Assembly: GCA_024867545.1 (NCBI GenBank)
Contig: JANFNE010000021.1
Coordinates: forward strand, 248,001 to 312,000
DNA length: 64,000 nucleotides
Direction: 5' to 3'
Source of the DNA: Phytopythium helicoides
Lineage: Eukaryota > Oomycota > Peronosporomycetes > Pythiales > Pythiaceae
A program made the position numbers and the translations under genes. The notes beneath the pieces were generated by a model that saw only the letters and a list, made by a program, of their open reading frames with translations, searched no databases and was not told the origin of the DNA. Below are positions 21,379-32,169 of the stretch, in pieces. How positions within the stretch are numbered: position 1 is the first letter of the stretch; the number at the start of each line of letters is the position of its first letter.

Positions 21379-22854
21379 TTATATACTGTAATGCAAATTT
21401 GTTTGCCTTTCCTCTGGCGGTATCGACCGCCGCTGCAAGACGCGCAGCAGCTTGAGCTTGGATTTGACTCCTACTCGCTGATCTGTCGTAGCACTAGGAG
21501 AAGCCACGTCCACGTCCTTGTCCATCCGTGGTCCAGTGAATTGCGCAGCTTGAGCTCCACCCCCAACGGCCATGATGCGGCGGCTGGCGCCAGACGTTGG
21601 CGCCGGGAACACGCAATGTAGCGCCTCGCTCGTGCGGAAGAACTGCTCGCGGAGCTTGGAGCGGCGCTGCTGTCGTTGGAACGCTGGAGCTGCTCGAGCT
21701 GCGCCAGCTGCACAGGAGCTCTCGAGGATTGGGAGGCGGCTCCAGTGTGCGTCTGGGTCTAGTAGCTGTGAGACGCGCGCATCCATGGAAAGCAGGACGC
21801 GCTGCATGTCGGCCGCAATCGAGTACGCAGTACTAGAGAAGCTCTGCGGGTACTGCGAGCGAAAGATCGTTTCCACGTCGATGCGAAGCGCCAAAAGCAG
21901 CATCGACAATAACGACGTCGACGTTCTGACGGATGTATACCTTTCTCGCAATGAGGCAAAGATTCGCACCGTGTCGACCAGCAAAGTCTCGCGGCGGGTC
22001 GAAGTCGCCATGACTTGAGTTGGTAGCGTCAATGGCAGGAACACGTCATAATAGAGCAGCAGAACGACGCAGCGCACGAGCTCCAGCACCTGTGTATCTG
22101 TCACGAGCGCATCTAACAGCTGCTGGGCCGAGTCGTGGCGATCACGAGTGCCGGATGAAGTCAACCCGAGTGCTGCGAGCGGTAATACCGAGAAGAAGGC
22201 GCGGTGCATGGCTACCACAGTCTCGCAGCGCACCTCAGGGAGCTCACTTCGCTCCAATGCACACTGCTGCCGAACCAGAGTGGCTCTGCGACCCAGGATC
22301 TGCGCGACGGTCTGCTGCTCGAGGGCAGCGGACGCGCTGTCTTCGTTACACGGCTCTGGGTCTGGCATAATTGGCGCGTGGATCGTGCGGGAGGCGTTGA
22401 ACGGCGGGAGAAACCGGCGCTTGATGTCCTCGAAGGACCAGCATATCGGCCCGATGCAGTAGAAACTCCTTGCATCCGCCGCAGGCGAGGGCCGTGCAGC
22501 TGCAAGCTGCGATGCAGCAGCCGGATCGATCGCCGGCGCCAACGGAGCCGAGACCGAGGCGTACATATCGATGGAGAGCTCATCCGCGAGCGCGCCGCGC
22601 GCTTTCCACGAGGCTGAGAGCTGACAGCGCTCGAGCGGCAGGTGCTCGAGCACCAGGGCGATGTTGGCGGGCGAGGCGCTCGCTCCCAGCCGCGCCAGGT
22701 ACCGGATCGCGTACTCGTCCTGCAGCGCGCGCGTCAGCGTCGCAGGCAGCGCAGCAGGTGGCGCGTCACCTCCGGGAGCGCGCAGCGGCACCACCACGCG
22801 CAGGTCGCGCACGGCCGGCGCGTCGTCAGCCAGCACCTGCGGGGAGCGCGCCAT
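21379..22854 (-). CDS. Hypothetical protein, about 490 residues
   Basis: Unrecognised, but a clean single-exon frame of GC-rich codons. In-frame ATGs at 22887 and 22854; the second (MARSPQVLADD) is given here. Ala/Leu-rich helices dominate; ARYLARLGAS-like segments and a stretch SFYCIGPICWSFEDIKRRF stand out, and a hydrophobic stretch LELVRCVVLLLYYDVFLPL may be membrane-embedded or buried. C-terminus basic. Converges with the thioredoxin-like gene: the stops are 56 bp apart. Confidence 0.6.
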   Translation of the reverse strand: MARSPQVLADDAPAVRDLRVVVPLRAPGGDAPPAALPATLTRALQDEYAIRYLARLGASASPANIALVLEHLPLERCQLSASWKARGALADELSIDMYASVSAPLAPAIDPAAASQLAAARPSPAADARSFYCIGPICWSFEDIKRRFLPPFNASRTIHAPIMPDPEPCNEDSASAALEQQTVAQILGRRATLVRQQCALERSELPEVRCETVVAMHRAFFSVLPLAALGLTSSGTRDRHDSAQQLLDALVTDTQVLELVRCVVLLLYYDVFLPLTLPTQVMATSTRRETLLVDTVRIFASLRERYTSVRTSTSLLSMLLLALRIDVETIFRSQYPQSFSSTAYSIAADMQRVLLSMDARVSQLLDPDAHWSRLPILESSCAAGAARAAPAFQRQQRRSKLREQFFRTSEALHCVFPAPTSGASRRIMAVGGGAQAAQFTGPRMDKDVDVASPSATTDQRVGVKSKLKLLRVLQRRSIPPEERQTNLHYSI

Positions 22855-23175
22855 GCTGCTGGTTCTGCCCCCATGCTCCCGCTTCAACGTGTGCCGCTAT
22901 TTCTGGTGCGCATTTTCAGCGAATCAAAAGCCCGACTCGTTTGAAAGTTTGAAATATCCATTTGTGAGCTCTACAAGATGGAAATTAGGCTGTACCCATG
23001 CCCAATTTTAATTTTAAAAACGGATGTGCCTGAAACAATGAAAAGGAGTGCCCAAAACTGCTAAATAGCCCCATATTGTGCAATCTCAAAGACCCTAAAA
23101 CCCAAATTAACACCAGATCTAGCCCCAAATCAACTTCCAGCCACGTAAATAAACCGGCCCGATCTCGGTCCTGTC

Positions 23176-23964
23176 ATGCGGCCGCCGCCTGGCCACACCG
23201 GTCACTCGGCATCTCCCTCCGCCTCCCGCAAGAAGCCCGCCATGGCCGTGCGCATGAGCCACATCGCCTACGACGAGGACCCGAACGCGCTCTACCGCGG
23301 GCGACCGCCGCGCGTGCCCCGCGTGCGCCCCATTGAGCCGTCCGCGCGGCTGCTGGCGCCCACCGCCGCCTCGCTCGCGGCCGCCAGAGACAAGGTGCCC
23401 TCCCGCGCGGACCGCGAGCGCGCCGAGCGCCGAGAGGAGGCGCGCCGCCGCCTGCGCCTGGCGCGCGTCGCCAAGGCCAATGGCCGCCTCACCGTCCCGC
23501 AGTCGCCCAAGTTCCGTGCCCACCCGCGCGCACGCGCCTCCGCCGGTCCGCAGCTCACCATGACGTCGCGCGAGCTGGAGGAGATCCGCGCGCTGCGCCG
23601 ACGCGTCGCGGCCGAGCGCCGCAAGACGCAGCGCTACCATGATGTCACCACGCGCGCCTTCCCTGCCGTGGCGACTGTCGCCTCGTCCGACAACGCTTCC
23701 TTCGCCAAGGTGCGCCGGCTCCGCCCAGCTCTTTGCTGCGGTGAACCAACTGCTGACTCGATTCGTGACTTGATGCAGGCTCTTCGCGCGTGTGGGGGGA
23801 TTGGCGTGCCGGCCGTGCGCCGAGCCAAGCTCACGACCCCCGTGGGCTTCGACCTGGCGATCGACAGGCGGCTCGAGGCTCGCAAGCGCCATAGCGACGC
23901 GGTGGCTCCGGACGAGGCTGACGGGGCAGATGAGAAGCCAACCAAGCGCCCGCGCTCGCTGTGA
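23176..23964 (+). CDS. Possible TPX2-like microtubule-associated protein
   Basis: TPX2-type proteins bind microtubules and importin through short motifs. 262 residues if unspliced, or 239 if the 69-nt in-frame GT-AG segment 23718-23786 is removed; it has a good branch-like CTGAC, so splicing is likely. The protein is very Arg-rich with a helical centre (RADRERAERREEARRRLRL) and has LTVPQSPKFRA and KLTTPVGFDLAIDRR, which resemble the TPX2 repeats P-x-F motifs. No other domain. Start could be 23176 or the ATG at 23242. Family assignment is tentative. Confidence 0.5.
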   Translation: MRPPPGHTGHSASPSASRKKPAMAVRMSHIAYDEDPNALYRGRPPRVPRVRPIEPSARLLAPTAASLAAARDKVPSRADRERAERREEARRRLRLARVAKANGRLTVPQSPKFRAHPRARASAGPQLTMTSRELEEIRALRRRVAAERRKTQRYHDVTTRAFPAVATVASSDNASFAKVRRLRPALCCGEPTADSIRDLMQALRACGGIGVPAVRRAKLTTPVGFDLAIDRRLEARKRHSDAVAPDEADGADEKPTKRPRSL

Positions 23965-24954
23965 CAGCAGTAGCGCTGTGCTCCCACCTACACGAGCTCG
24001 GTCCTTAAGTTACTTTTGGTAAAGCGTTTTTGATTAGGATTATACACCAAGCTGTTGGCGCTACATGCGAGTCCAAACCATTACGTAGAAATTTTTGCCG
24101 AACTACACGAACGCCTCCTTTCAAGCACGGAGTGACTGAAAACTGCCAGGCCACTTGCTGTGTAGCACCAGCTTGATTTGGGAAGTGTAGCAGATTGTGT
24201 CCACGAGATCCGCCCTCGTGCATCGAAGTGTACCACGTACAGCGCAAAATCTCAGCGCATGAACACGATCCGCGACCATTGACTGAGAATCCCAGAGATA
24301 GGATTCGTCGCAAGAGGTATCAACGCCTCCAAAGCACCGGAGACGTACGCGTCGAAACTCCCGTTCATCAACCGCGAAGCCGACCGGTGGAGAGCAGAGT
24401 CCACTGCCCCTCGAAGCATGCCCCCAGCTTCCGAGAAGTCCAAAGCGTAGCACTTGTCGATCATTTGGCATTTCCATCACCGACTACCTCGAAAATGCAG
24501 GCGCTCCAGTACAGTACAGTCAATGTTCCTGGACCACACCATCTCCTCGAATGAAGTAGTTCTCTCACGAACAAGCGGCGATGTCGCGGTACAACTCGTG
24601 TGGTGAAATCAAGAACAGGAAGGGATGAGCACCGTCAACGACGATGAAGCTCGGCCGGAGAGAAAGTGAAACCATTTCCGAGCAAACTGGTCCAGACGCC
24701 AGCAAAATCGGCATCGTCGAAACGGTCAAGTATTGATAGCTCGAGTGGCGAAAGCATTGATTGACGTCAGTTTGCTCAGTTTCGGTGCACGGACCCGTTT
24801 GTAGCGCTTATGTGTCCATTTTAAGTTCCGCCGATACACTGTAGCAGATTACGTCAATGCCTTCCTCGTGTCACTTTTACTGTATAGTGCACTAACGCGT
24901 TAACACCTAAAGAACCAAAGTTCCCTTGGGCCTGTAGCGCCAGCAGGAAACCTA
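23965..24954. other. Gene-poor stretch
   Basis: Only short ORFs (longest 119 codons at 24121-24480, minus). A 70-codon frame at 24252-24464 (SALHRSASRLMNGSFDAYVS) looks slightly gene-like, perhaps a relic. Nothing else seen. Confidence 0.4.
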
Positions 24955-25425
24955 CTGCTACTGCTGCTGCAGCAGCTGCAAAGTCCCTGCCGACAGGTCT
25001 CCGAGACGAAGGCGGCGCCTCTTGTGCTGCGCGTGTGGTCGCTGGAAAGCGCCCGACAACTGGTTGCGCTGCACGTTGATGATCTTGAGCTGCGACGATC
25101 CCGCACTTGGAGAGCTTTCAGGACGAAGGCAGCGTGCTCCCGCAGTCTTTCTGTCTCGGAAGACGACTGCGCAAGAGGAAGCACAGCGCGCAGCGCATCG
25201 ACCGCCGCGCGCTCCCTCATCCGCTCTCGAACTCGTGCACGTCATGAAGCCACGCGTGGCTACCTTGACTTGGATACGTCGCGCTTGACACCCTTCGTGG
25301 CCGATCACCCCTGCCGCTGGCTTGACAGACTCCGATGTCGCCGCGGCGAAGGCCTTGGAAGGGTCTGCAGGCTTGGAGCGGGGCCCCGGGTCGTGAGCCG
25401 GGAAATGCGGCCGCTTGGACTCCAT
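24955..25425 (-). CDS. Small hypothetical protein, 'MESKR' paralogue B
   Basis: Starts MESKRPHFPAHDPG at 25425, matching the start of paralogue A (2814). The frame is open for 155 codons and ends in a Leu/Gln-rich stretch (LSAGTLQLLQQQ). An overlapping frame holds a more gene-like segment (AVDALRAVLPLAQ, ERLREHAAFVLKAL), so splicing or a frame break is possible. No family recognised. Confidence 0.35.
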
Positions 25426-25816
25426 CTTGCAAATTCACGACTGAGAGAGGAACGCTTGGACTCGAAATGCCAAGAGCGCAAGTTGAAGTCCTCCAGCTTT
25501 CATGACATCCCTCCCTTTTCACTTGCGAAATGAATTGAAAGTAAGGTGAACTCCATCCTCCTGCCTCTATCGTTCATGCGAGCAGCCAGGACTCGACACT
25601 TTGTTGCATGGAAGAACGGTCGCAAGCGGCAGAGCGAAGATGCAGGCTTGCGAACCCGTGCGTTGGCATCCACCACGCAACCAATGAGCTCTCGGCAAGC
25701 CTTCAACGCGTCTTTGAGTCGCCTAGGCAGTCTTCATGACGGTCGGTTCCTTGTTGGGTGCCTGGCACTCCATGCTAATGAGAAACAAACGTGTCAATCG
25801 CTCGCAGTTCATGCGG
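25426..25816. other. Region upstream of MESKR B
   Basis: Shares CCAATGAGCTCT and a GAGTCGCC block with 2815-3085. Contains a second CTTGGACTC near 25456. A CCAAT box near 25680 could be a promoter element. No gene. Confidence 0.45.
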
Positions 25817-28006
25817 TTATGTCGTAAGATACGACGTTGGGAACCAAGGGGTTAACGTGGCCAAAACCGCGTGGTGAGAGGCTCGTACTCCCTCCACGAC
25901 TTCCTCGCAGTCTGCAAACTGGGCCATCGCCTGCTGTAGCACAGACTCTGTCTTCAATCGTAGAGACGCATCTCCACACCCACCCAGTGCCACCAGAAGC
26001 CTGCACGCTGTACTGACGATGTCCGCATCCGTCGGGAACCGTTGAATGAGGTCCACAACCAACTCAGCCGCTCCACTGCATTGCAGTTGGCGACGACTGT
26101 CTCGTTTGGAGCTTAGCGCTAGTAGTGCGCGAGTAGTCCGCAACGCGGCCGCAGTATCCATCGAGTCATCGAGCAGCGTCCTCATAAGCCCAACAACCTC
26201 GCCTTTGACGGCTACCGCCGCTCGGATGCGCTCTCGTTGTTGTTCTGCATCAATTCGCAGCGTGTCGAGCGCCACGGCCTCTTCATCTAAGGCATGGACA
26301 GCACTCCTCTCAGTTTCTACTTTGGCTACGGCCGATTGACGAAGCTCATCCACTGCGCGGATGTCGTCTTGGAGTCGAGCAAGCCGGCCGGGAGCAGCTC
26401 GAAGCGCGTCGTTCACTGTCACCAGCTCTCTCTTGGCAGCATCCACGTCGGCGTCCACACTGAAGCGAAAGCTTCTAGTCGCGGCCACGCCGTCCCTCAC
26501 ATCAGCCGCGCGGCTGCGGACTGCCGCAGCAGCCTCCCGCACGAGCCGCGCGCGGTCGACGAGCTCGGCAACGCGCGTCCGCAGAGCCGCGTTCTGCCGC
26601 TCAAGGCGTCCGATCGAGTCTCGCAATGGCACGGCAACCGTTGGATGCACGGCGTCCGTCCAGCCGGCCAGGTCGGCCGCGCGGACGCCGCGTTTGTCTG
26701 CGACAGCCCAGTCCGCGCCGGCATCCAGCAGCGCGCGGACTACTGGCTGCTTCCACCACCATCAGCGGCCGACATGAGATGATCCACGACCAACCGGCGA
26801 ATCCAGCAACGAGCGGCGTCGAGCAAGGCGTTAGCGGCCGCAGTGGGATGGAGGAATGCGACACACACCGAGAGATACACCGAGTCAGCGCTGAGAGCGA
26901 GGCGAAAACTATGTATGTAGCCACCACCCGTCCACCACCGGCGGCCGGCGCGAATAATTCGCAGCCTCTTTTTCTCCTCCCTCAGGTGGACGGCTGCGAG
27001 GCGAGACATCTCCCGGTGCCGTTGGGAGCGGAAGAGTAGGAGCCTCGCGTCGGTGGTGGTGTAGGGGGAAGAGGGTGGCGCCTACGGTACAAACGACGCA
27101 CCAGGCTCCGGCGCTCGGCGGCCACGTGCAGCAGCGTCCGCCCGTCCTACCGAAGTGTACACCAAGCACGCAAAGCACACATCAGTTGCTGCGGTTGCCG
27201 TTGATCATCGTCCAGCCGGAACTTCGCCGGCGTTCCTCCGTGATCGGCGTTCGTCCGCGGGATCAGATGTGCAAAGTTTTGTTAAACGCGCGCCGACGAA
27301 CGGAGCTGTCCAAAGGGAGATGGGCCTCGAAGAGGGGACAGAGACGCTTCGAGAGCGCACCGTGGGGGCTTTCGTACCTTGTGGACCGGTGCGTCGACGT
27401 TATAGCGCGTCCGCGGCGCCTCACGCAGCAGGAAGAGCGCGGCCTCCTGTGGTAGTTCGAGCATGAACAGCAGAGCCGACCATTAGAAGGCAGCTCGTGC
27501 CTCGCCCGACTCGGGCGATGGCGAGGTCGGCCGGACCGGCCTTCCTTGCGAGGTCCGTCAAACCGGGCGGTGTCGCATTTTCGTGCAGCCGGTCGGTCTA
27601 TGCAGGGGACACTGGCATGTGCATAACGCCACTGCGAGCGCGCGAGCGAGCCCATCTGTACGCGCTGAATGGAAAAGATGATGCACGTGTACCTCGCGGC
27701 CGTCGGTCACGGCGTGCTCGAGCGCGGACGAGATGGTGGTGGCCTGCATTGCACCGTCACGCGTCAGGTCGGGAAGGAAAGGAGCACGTGGCTTCCCCAA
27801 CCCGTGGACAGGGTCACCGGCAGGCCCATCACGGCGAGAGCACTCGCCATTGCATGCGATGCATCGGCAAGGCATTCCACGGTGTTACTTACCGAGAGCG
27901 AGTCGAGCGCCAGCAGAGCTCGCGCCGCGGCCCATTGCTGTCGCAAACACAGCGAGAGCAGCTCGCCGCTGCGGTCGGAAGGAGCGTGCAGCGCCGCCGC
28001 CACCAT
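25817..28006 (-). CDS. Ankyrin / coiled-coil / armadillo-like protein
   Basis: Start ATG 28006; exon 1 to 27893 (38 codons, AARALLALDSLS) with donor GTAAGT. Later exons carry ankyrin pieces: an exon near 27680-27760 (ATTISSALEHAVTDGRE), QEAALFLLREAPRT, TLLHVAAERRSL (near 27110) and VVRALLDAGADWAVADKRG. These lead into a long frame (from about 26730) with a coiled coil (GRLERQNAALRTRVAEL, RLARLQDDIRAVDEL) and armadillo-like helices (RDSRRQLQCSGAAELVVDLI, IVSTACRLLVALGGCGDASL). Exon borders between 26700 and 27800 are uncertain. The last ten codons (after HHAVLATLTP) come from the repeat block shared with 3057-3084, so the natural C-terminus may have been replaced. Probably a scaffold protein; no enzyme motif. 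Confidence 0.65.
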
Positions 28007-28225
28007 GCTGCTCGCCACCCGCGCAGGAAAAAAAAGCGAGTCACTCGCGCCCACTATGCTTGTCAGTGCTATCTTGAGCAACTTCAACACGCTCCGGAAT
28101 TTGACTGGATTTGTGTATGGCAGGCTTTTTTTTAGCGTCTTCAGACTCTTCATCTTGACGATCCACGAGTGTAGTGTAGTGTACCGTACCGAAGGAAACT
28201 ACAGTATGCGGAAAGTACCTAGAAT

Positions 28226-28762
28226 TTAGGTTGATGAAAAATACCTGAAAAATTCATTATTGAATTGTCGCAGCTGCGCGTGATGTGTGTGTTTCGAAAA
28301 AAGTATGGCAGCGGTACCGTGATGCCCCTCCATCGTTTTTCTCGCAACAAACAGAGTCGTCTGAAGGTATGCTTGTTGCCGTGGCCGATCTAACAGGCCC
28401 TCGTGCAGCACGACTCGATACATCTGCCTGCTTGGGAATAGATCGGGTTTCGAGCTTGTGCCGTGGAGCCATGCGAGCCACAGAAGCAATGCAAAGATCG
28501 AGCTTGGAGGCTCCATATGGCCTATCACGATTAGCTCTTCCAGACCGCCTGGATGGATAGCCACAGTGTCGAAGCAGACTAGCGGGACGGCCATCGGATG
28601 GTGTGCAGTCTCAAATGTATCTTTTCGGCAAAAGATTGCTGCAACGAAACAACCAGCAGCAGCAGATGGCTTGCGATCGCAAGAACGGTGTGTCGATCCA
28701 GGACATTGAGGGATTTTGAGGTCGCGAAGAACGCGCTGCATAGTCCTGGCAAAAGTGAACAA
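28226..28762 (-). CDS. Hypothetical ORF, 178 codons
   Basis: Unrecognised. Isolated open frame with a hydrophobic stretch (IFALLLWLAWLHG) and several His near the C-terminus. No paralogue in the window and no neighbours that suggest a role. Could be a relic. Confidence 0.3.
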   Translation of the reverse strand: MFTFARTMQRVLRDLKIPQCPGSTHRSCDRKPSAAAGCFVAAIFCRKDTFETAHHPMAVPLVCFDTVAIHPGGLEELIVIGHMEPPSSIFALLLWLAWLHGTSSKPDLFPSRQMYRVVLHEGLLDRPRQQAYLQTTLFVARKTMEGHHGTAAILFSKHTHHAQLRQFNNEFFRYFSST

Positions 28763-29357
28763 CCGATCGTACTTGCAGCATGTTCAATCCACGCTACCTA
28801 CAGTACCAGTCGAGCTTGCGATTTGAAAGAAGGCTCTCACCTCATCACAATAGAATGCACTTTCAGGAAGATGCTAGAGCGGGTCTAGAAGCATGTGGTC
28901 CACACGCTTGCCCTACCCCGTGCCCATCTCCATTAAATTCCCGCGAAGTACGGTACGCGACACCATAGACTTGCGTGGAGTATACTATATTAAAACCCCG
29001 CAGGTAGCTATGGTAAGTTTAGCGGTAGTTTTCGCCTGTATGTGATCACCATACAGTATGGCTGTATCGCAGATGTGGACCCGATCCGTACTGTAGGGTG
29101 TGGGCAATGTTCGTTGATATACATTGTTCCAGTCAAGGGTAGGTACCATACGTATCCATCGGTTTAGTCACCTGCGTGCCGTTTGTACCGTACTATGATA
29201 CCGTCTGCTGCTAGCGATGAGGCTCGTCGCGCGCAGCAGCAGCAGCAGCATGGAGCTCGGAGCTCGCTTGCGCGTCGGCAACCGAGTCATTTGCCAATTT
29301 GATTCCACCGCCGCAGCTCGACCCCGCCACCAGCGCCGCCGCCGCCGCCGCCCCAGG
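28763..29357. other. Upstream region of MYB gene 1
   Basis: AT-richer than coding DNA, with several TACNGTA motifs (28943-28960, 29075-29090, 29180-29195). No gene. The MYB frame is open from 29217 but the part before 29358 is low-complexity. Confidence 0.4.
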
Positions 29358-29999
29358 ATGATGACCATGATGCCGCCGACGATCGCGAGCCACAGCAGCA
29401 ACAGCATCCTGCTCACCAACAGTGTGGGCATCCCGCCCGTGAGCTCGCCGACTACGCGCGGGCTCTGGTCCGAGCAGGAGCACGAGCAGTTCCTGCAGGC
29501 CATGAAAGCTCTTCCCGACCGGGCCCCTGGCGCTCGATCGCCGCCTACATCGGCACGCGTAGCATCAAGCAGGTGCAGACGCACGCGCAGAAGTACCAGC
29601 AGAAGATCAACCGCCGCCAGCGCGGACTGCGCAAGCAGAAGAAGAAGTTTGTGCGTCCCGAGCACCGCGTCGACCTCAACGCCACGGGCTGCATCCAGCG
29701 CGTCAAGCCAGTGCTGACCACGGGTTCTCCGCGCTCGCCATCGGCCTTCTCGATGGGGCCCAGCCGCCGACTTCTCCTTCGGCAGCCTGCTCATGGCCGA
29801 CTCGCCCATCCGCACGCGCACGTTCAGCGTCTGCAGCAGCCCCAGCAGCGTCAGTGCGCTGGATACGGACGCTGCCGAAGCGGACACGGCTGTTGCTGAG
29901 CCGCTCCCGTTCTCGGCCGCGCCGTCGCTCGAGCATATGCTGCAGGACGACAGCTACCGGCAAGATGTTGAGGAGTCGATCGAGCTCCTGCTGTCGTAA
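29358..29999 (+). CDS. SHAQKYF-class MYB transcription factor, three frame breaks
   Basis: Single-repeat MYB DNA-binding protein. Start taken as MMTMM at 29358 by analogy with the paralogue at 32918. Segments in order: GLWSEQEHEQFLQAM, then WRSIAAYIGTRSIKQVQTHAQKYQQK (the VQTHAQKYQ variant of SHAQKYF), a basic stretch (LRKQKKKFVRPEHRVD), then a Ser-rich C-terminus ending ESIELLLS. Three changes of frame are needed, each by one base fewer: AAA at 29515-29517, CCCC at 29524-29527, and GGGGCCC at 29755-29761. The Myb-fold tryptophan and TRS...HAQKY helix are recovered only in the joined reading. Either assembly errors or a decayed gene. Confidence 0.65.
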
Positions 30000-31187
30000 G
30001 TTATGTGCGAGTCGGTCCGACACCCGAATCCCACGCGGAAGGATCGCAGCCAGCCAGGACGGACCATGCACCCTCGAGGGTGATACCAGCGAGCGCGAGC
30101 GTCGGGGATATCGGACGAAGACCCCTCTTTCACTCTCTTTCTTTCAACCTTCATGGAGTAGCGTATGCAGTAGTAGATGGCGCTGGCTGGGCCAGCCACA
30201 TACACAGAGAACCGCTTGACGACACCACATTTAAGTTATGAATCGTCAACACCGCTTCCTCATGCACGCGCTCGCTCCATTTCGGCTTCATTTCGATTCA
30301 CTCTCGGTCCCAACACTTCGCGATCTCCGAGTCCTTCGTTGCGTTGCATACGTCCATGATGTCCATGATTGTACCGAAAATTTTGGCGGTCGACTGAACG
30401 AGTCAGATATCGATTTTTTCAGGTATTACCTTATGTGTTGGATATACAAATGGAAATATTTCGGAATTATTTATTACATTTGTATCGATTTATGAAGGCA
30501 ATGTGACGCTACAACCATGTTGCCGGTTGCAGTCCGCTATTGCCGAGGCCGAAAAGTTTGCTCGTCTCCGTGGCGCCAGGAGCGGTGGAGATTGCGCTTC
30601 TCCCTTCTCTTCAACGCCAGGAGAAATTGCTCGCGAAGCAAGAAGTGGCGTGCGTTCCGACGCGAGAAGAATGCCGACGCGGTCGTGATGCACATCAACG
30701 TGTGTGTAGCCATCACGCGTGGATTGGCGTGAGCCATCCGGCTCGGCGTGATTGGTCCGCCCGGGATTTGCAGCGAGCGAAAAATGGCGTCGCAACGAGC
30801 AATTTTGCAGGAAAATTTGGCACTAGGCCTGCTGGTCTCGAAGCTGCGAGCGCAGAAGCAACGCAAGCAAGCGCACTGCGCTTCCGAGCACGCTTGCTTG
30901 CAGCCAAGGAAAATCGTTCAGACGGTCCTGGACAAAGTCTGAAGTTGCGTGTGGTCCACAAAGAAGGGAGTGTGGACCACTGTGAAGTGCGTACCGTCGT
31001 GCGACACGCCGGAAGGCAGTTGCCCGCTCCTCATTGGCCAGTCCAACTGCTCCTTTTCCGCCAATCCGCGCGCGCGACCGCACGCTGCTGGCTTGGCTCT
31101 GCGCCGCCGCAATGCTCGCGTGTGTCGAGTCGATGCGCTCGCTCGCGATGCGCGCGCAGCCGCCGGCTCTGATACAGGAGCCAGGCC
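30000..31187. other. Gene-poor stretch
   Basis: No convincing gene. AT-rich at 30400-30500. TGATTGG (reverse CCAAT) near 30748. A 64-codon ORF at 30748-30942 (QRAILQENLALGLLVSKL) is the most protein-like bit. Confidence 0.4.
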
Positions 31188-31985
31188 ATGCCACGCCACG
31201 CTGCGGTCGGTCTCTACAACTCTGCAACGAGCATGTTCGCGATTGCGTCTGCGCGCTGTCTGCGTCGATGTGCAGGTCATCTCATCAGCGATGCAGGGCG
31301 CGAGGCGCTTTTGGTGGCGGTTTTGCGATCTACAAATAATGACGAGGACCTCTCGGCCGAGCCGCCGCTACTGCTCTGCGAGCGAATTTGGGAGCTGTGG
31401 GCCACAGCCCGTAGCTTTCTGCTGTCAACGACCTCTGCAATGCTACTCGATCCAAAAGTGCTCACCCCAATGAAAAAAAAACTCGACGTGGAAATCCTGT
31501 GCTGCGCTGCCGACACAAACGGGGTTAGCTCACCGACGACGGACACCTGCGGCACTGCGAACACCAACGGCAACGACGCCGCTCCCCTACGGTTCACAGG
31601 GGATGCGGCGATGGGGTGGTCGGCAGTGCATTGCCAAAACCACCGGCGAAAGAGTGGCAAGCGCGCGCTCCAGCCTGCCGACGAAAGCCCGCTCGAACCA
31701 AACAGGTCGGTGCAGAGGGCTGCGGGTCCCTGTTGTCGCTGTCCATCGCCCATCCGCAAGCCGTCTGCACCCGTAAGCGAGTTTGGTCCTCGCGCTCGCT
31801 CTCGCCGCGCTCGCCGTCCGCCGCTCGCTCGCTCGCCCTCTCGCCGATGCGAGGTGTGTCTATATTATCCGCCGCTCTTCCTCCTCCTTAAATATGAAAA
31901 GAAAGAGAGATCAATCGCGCTCCCCCGCCGCCTACTCGCTGCACAGCTAGCTCGTCGTGGGGGGAGTGCAACAACACACACCTGA
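31188..31985 (+). CDS. Hypothetical ORF, 265 codons
   Basis: Unrecognised. The first 110 codons look protein-like (EALLVAVLRSTNNDEDLS, PPLLLCERIWELWATARSFLL); the rest is Arg/Pro/Ser-rich and resembles read-through of GC-rich DNA. May be one true exon of a larger or broken gene. Confidence 0.25.
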   Translation: MPRHAAVGLYNSATSMFAIASARCLRRCAGHLISDAGREALLVAVLRSTNNDEDLSAEPPLLLCERIWELWATARSFLLSTTSAMLLDPKVLTPMKKKLDVEILCCAADTNGVSSPTTDTCGTANTNGNDAAPLRFTGDAAMGWSAVHCQNHRRKSGKRALQPADESPLEPNRSVQRAAGPCCRCPSPIRKPSAPVSEFGPRARSRRARRPPLARSPSRRCEVCLYYPPLFLLLKYEKKERSIALPRRLLAAQLARRGGSATTHT

Positions 31986-32169
31986 CTCTTGCTCGTAGAC
32001 CGTGGTCTTGCCGGAGCGGGTGGGGATCGCGCGATCTCGTCTGCTGATTCTTCTCGTCGCCTAGCTTCTATCGTCGTTCGTCGTCGCTGTCATCGCTATC
32101 TTCACTCGTCTTGCGCACCCCACAGCCGCTCGTCGTACTCACGCACACATAAACGCCACGCCACACACT

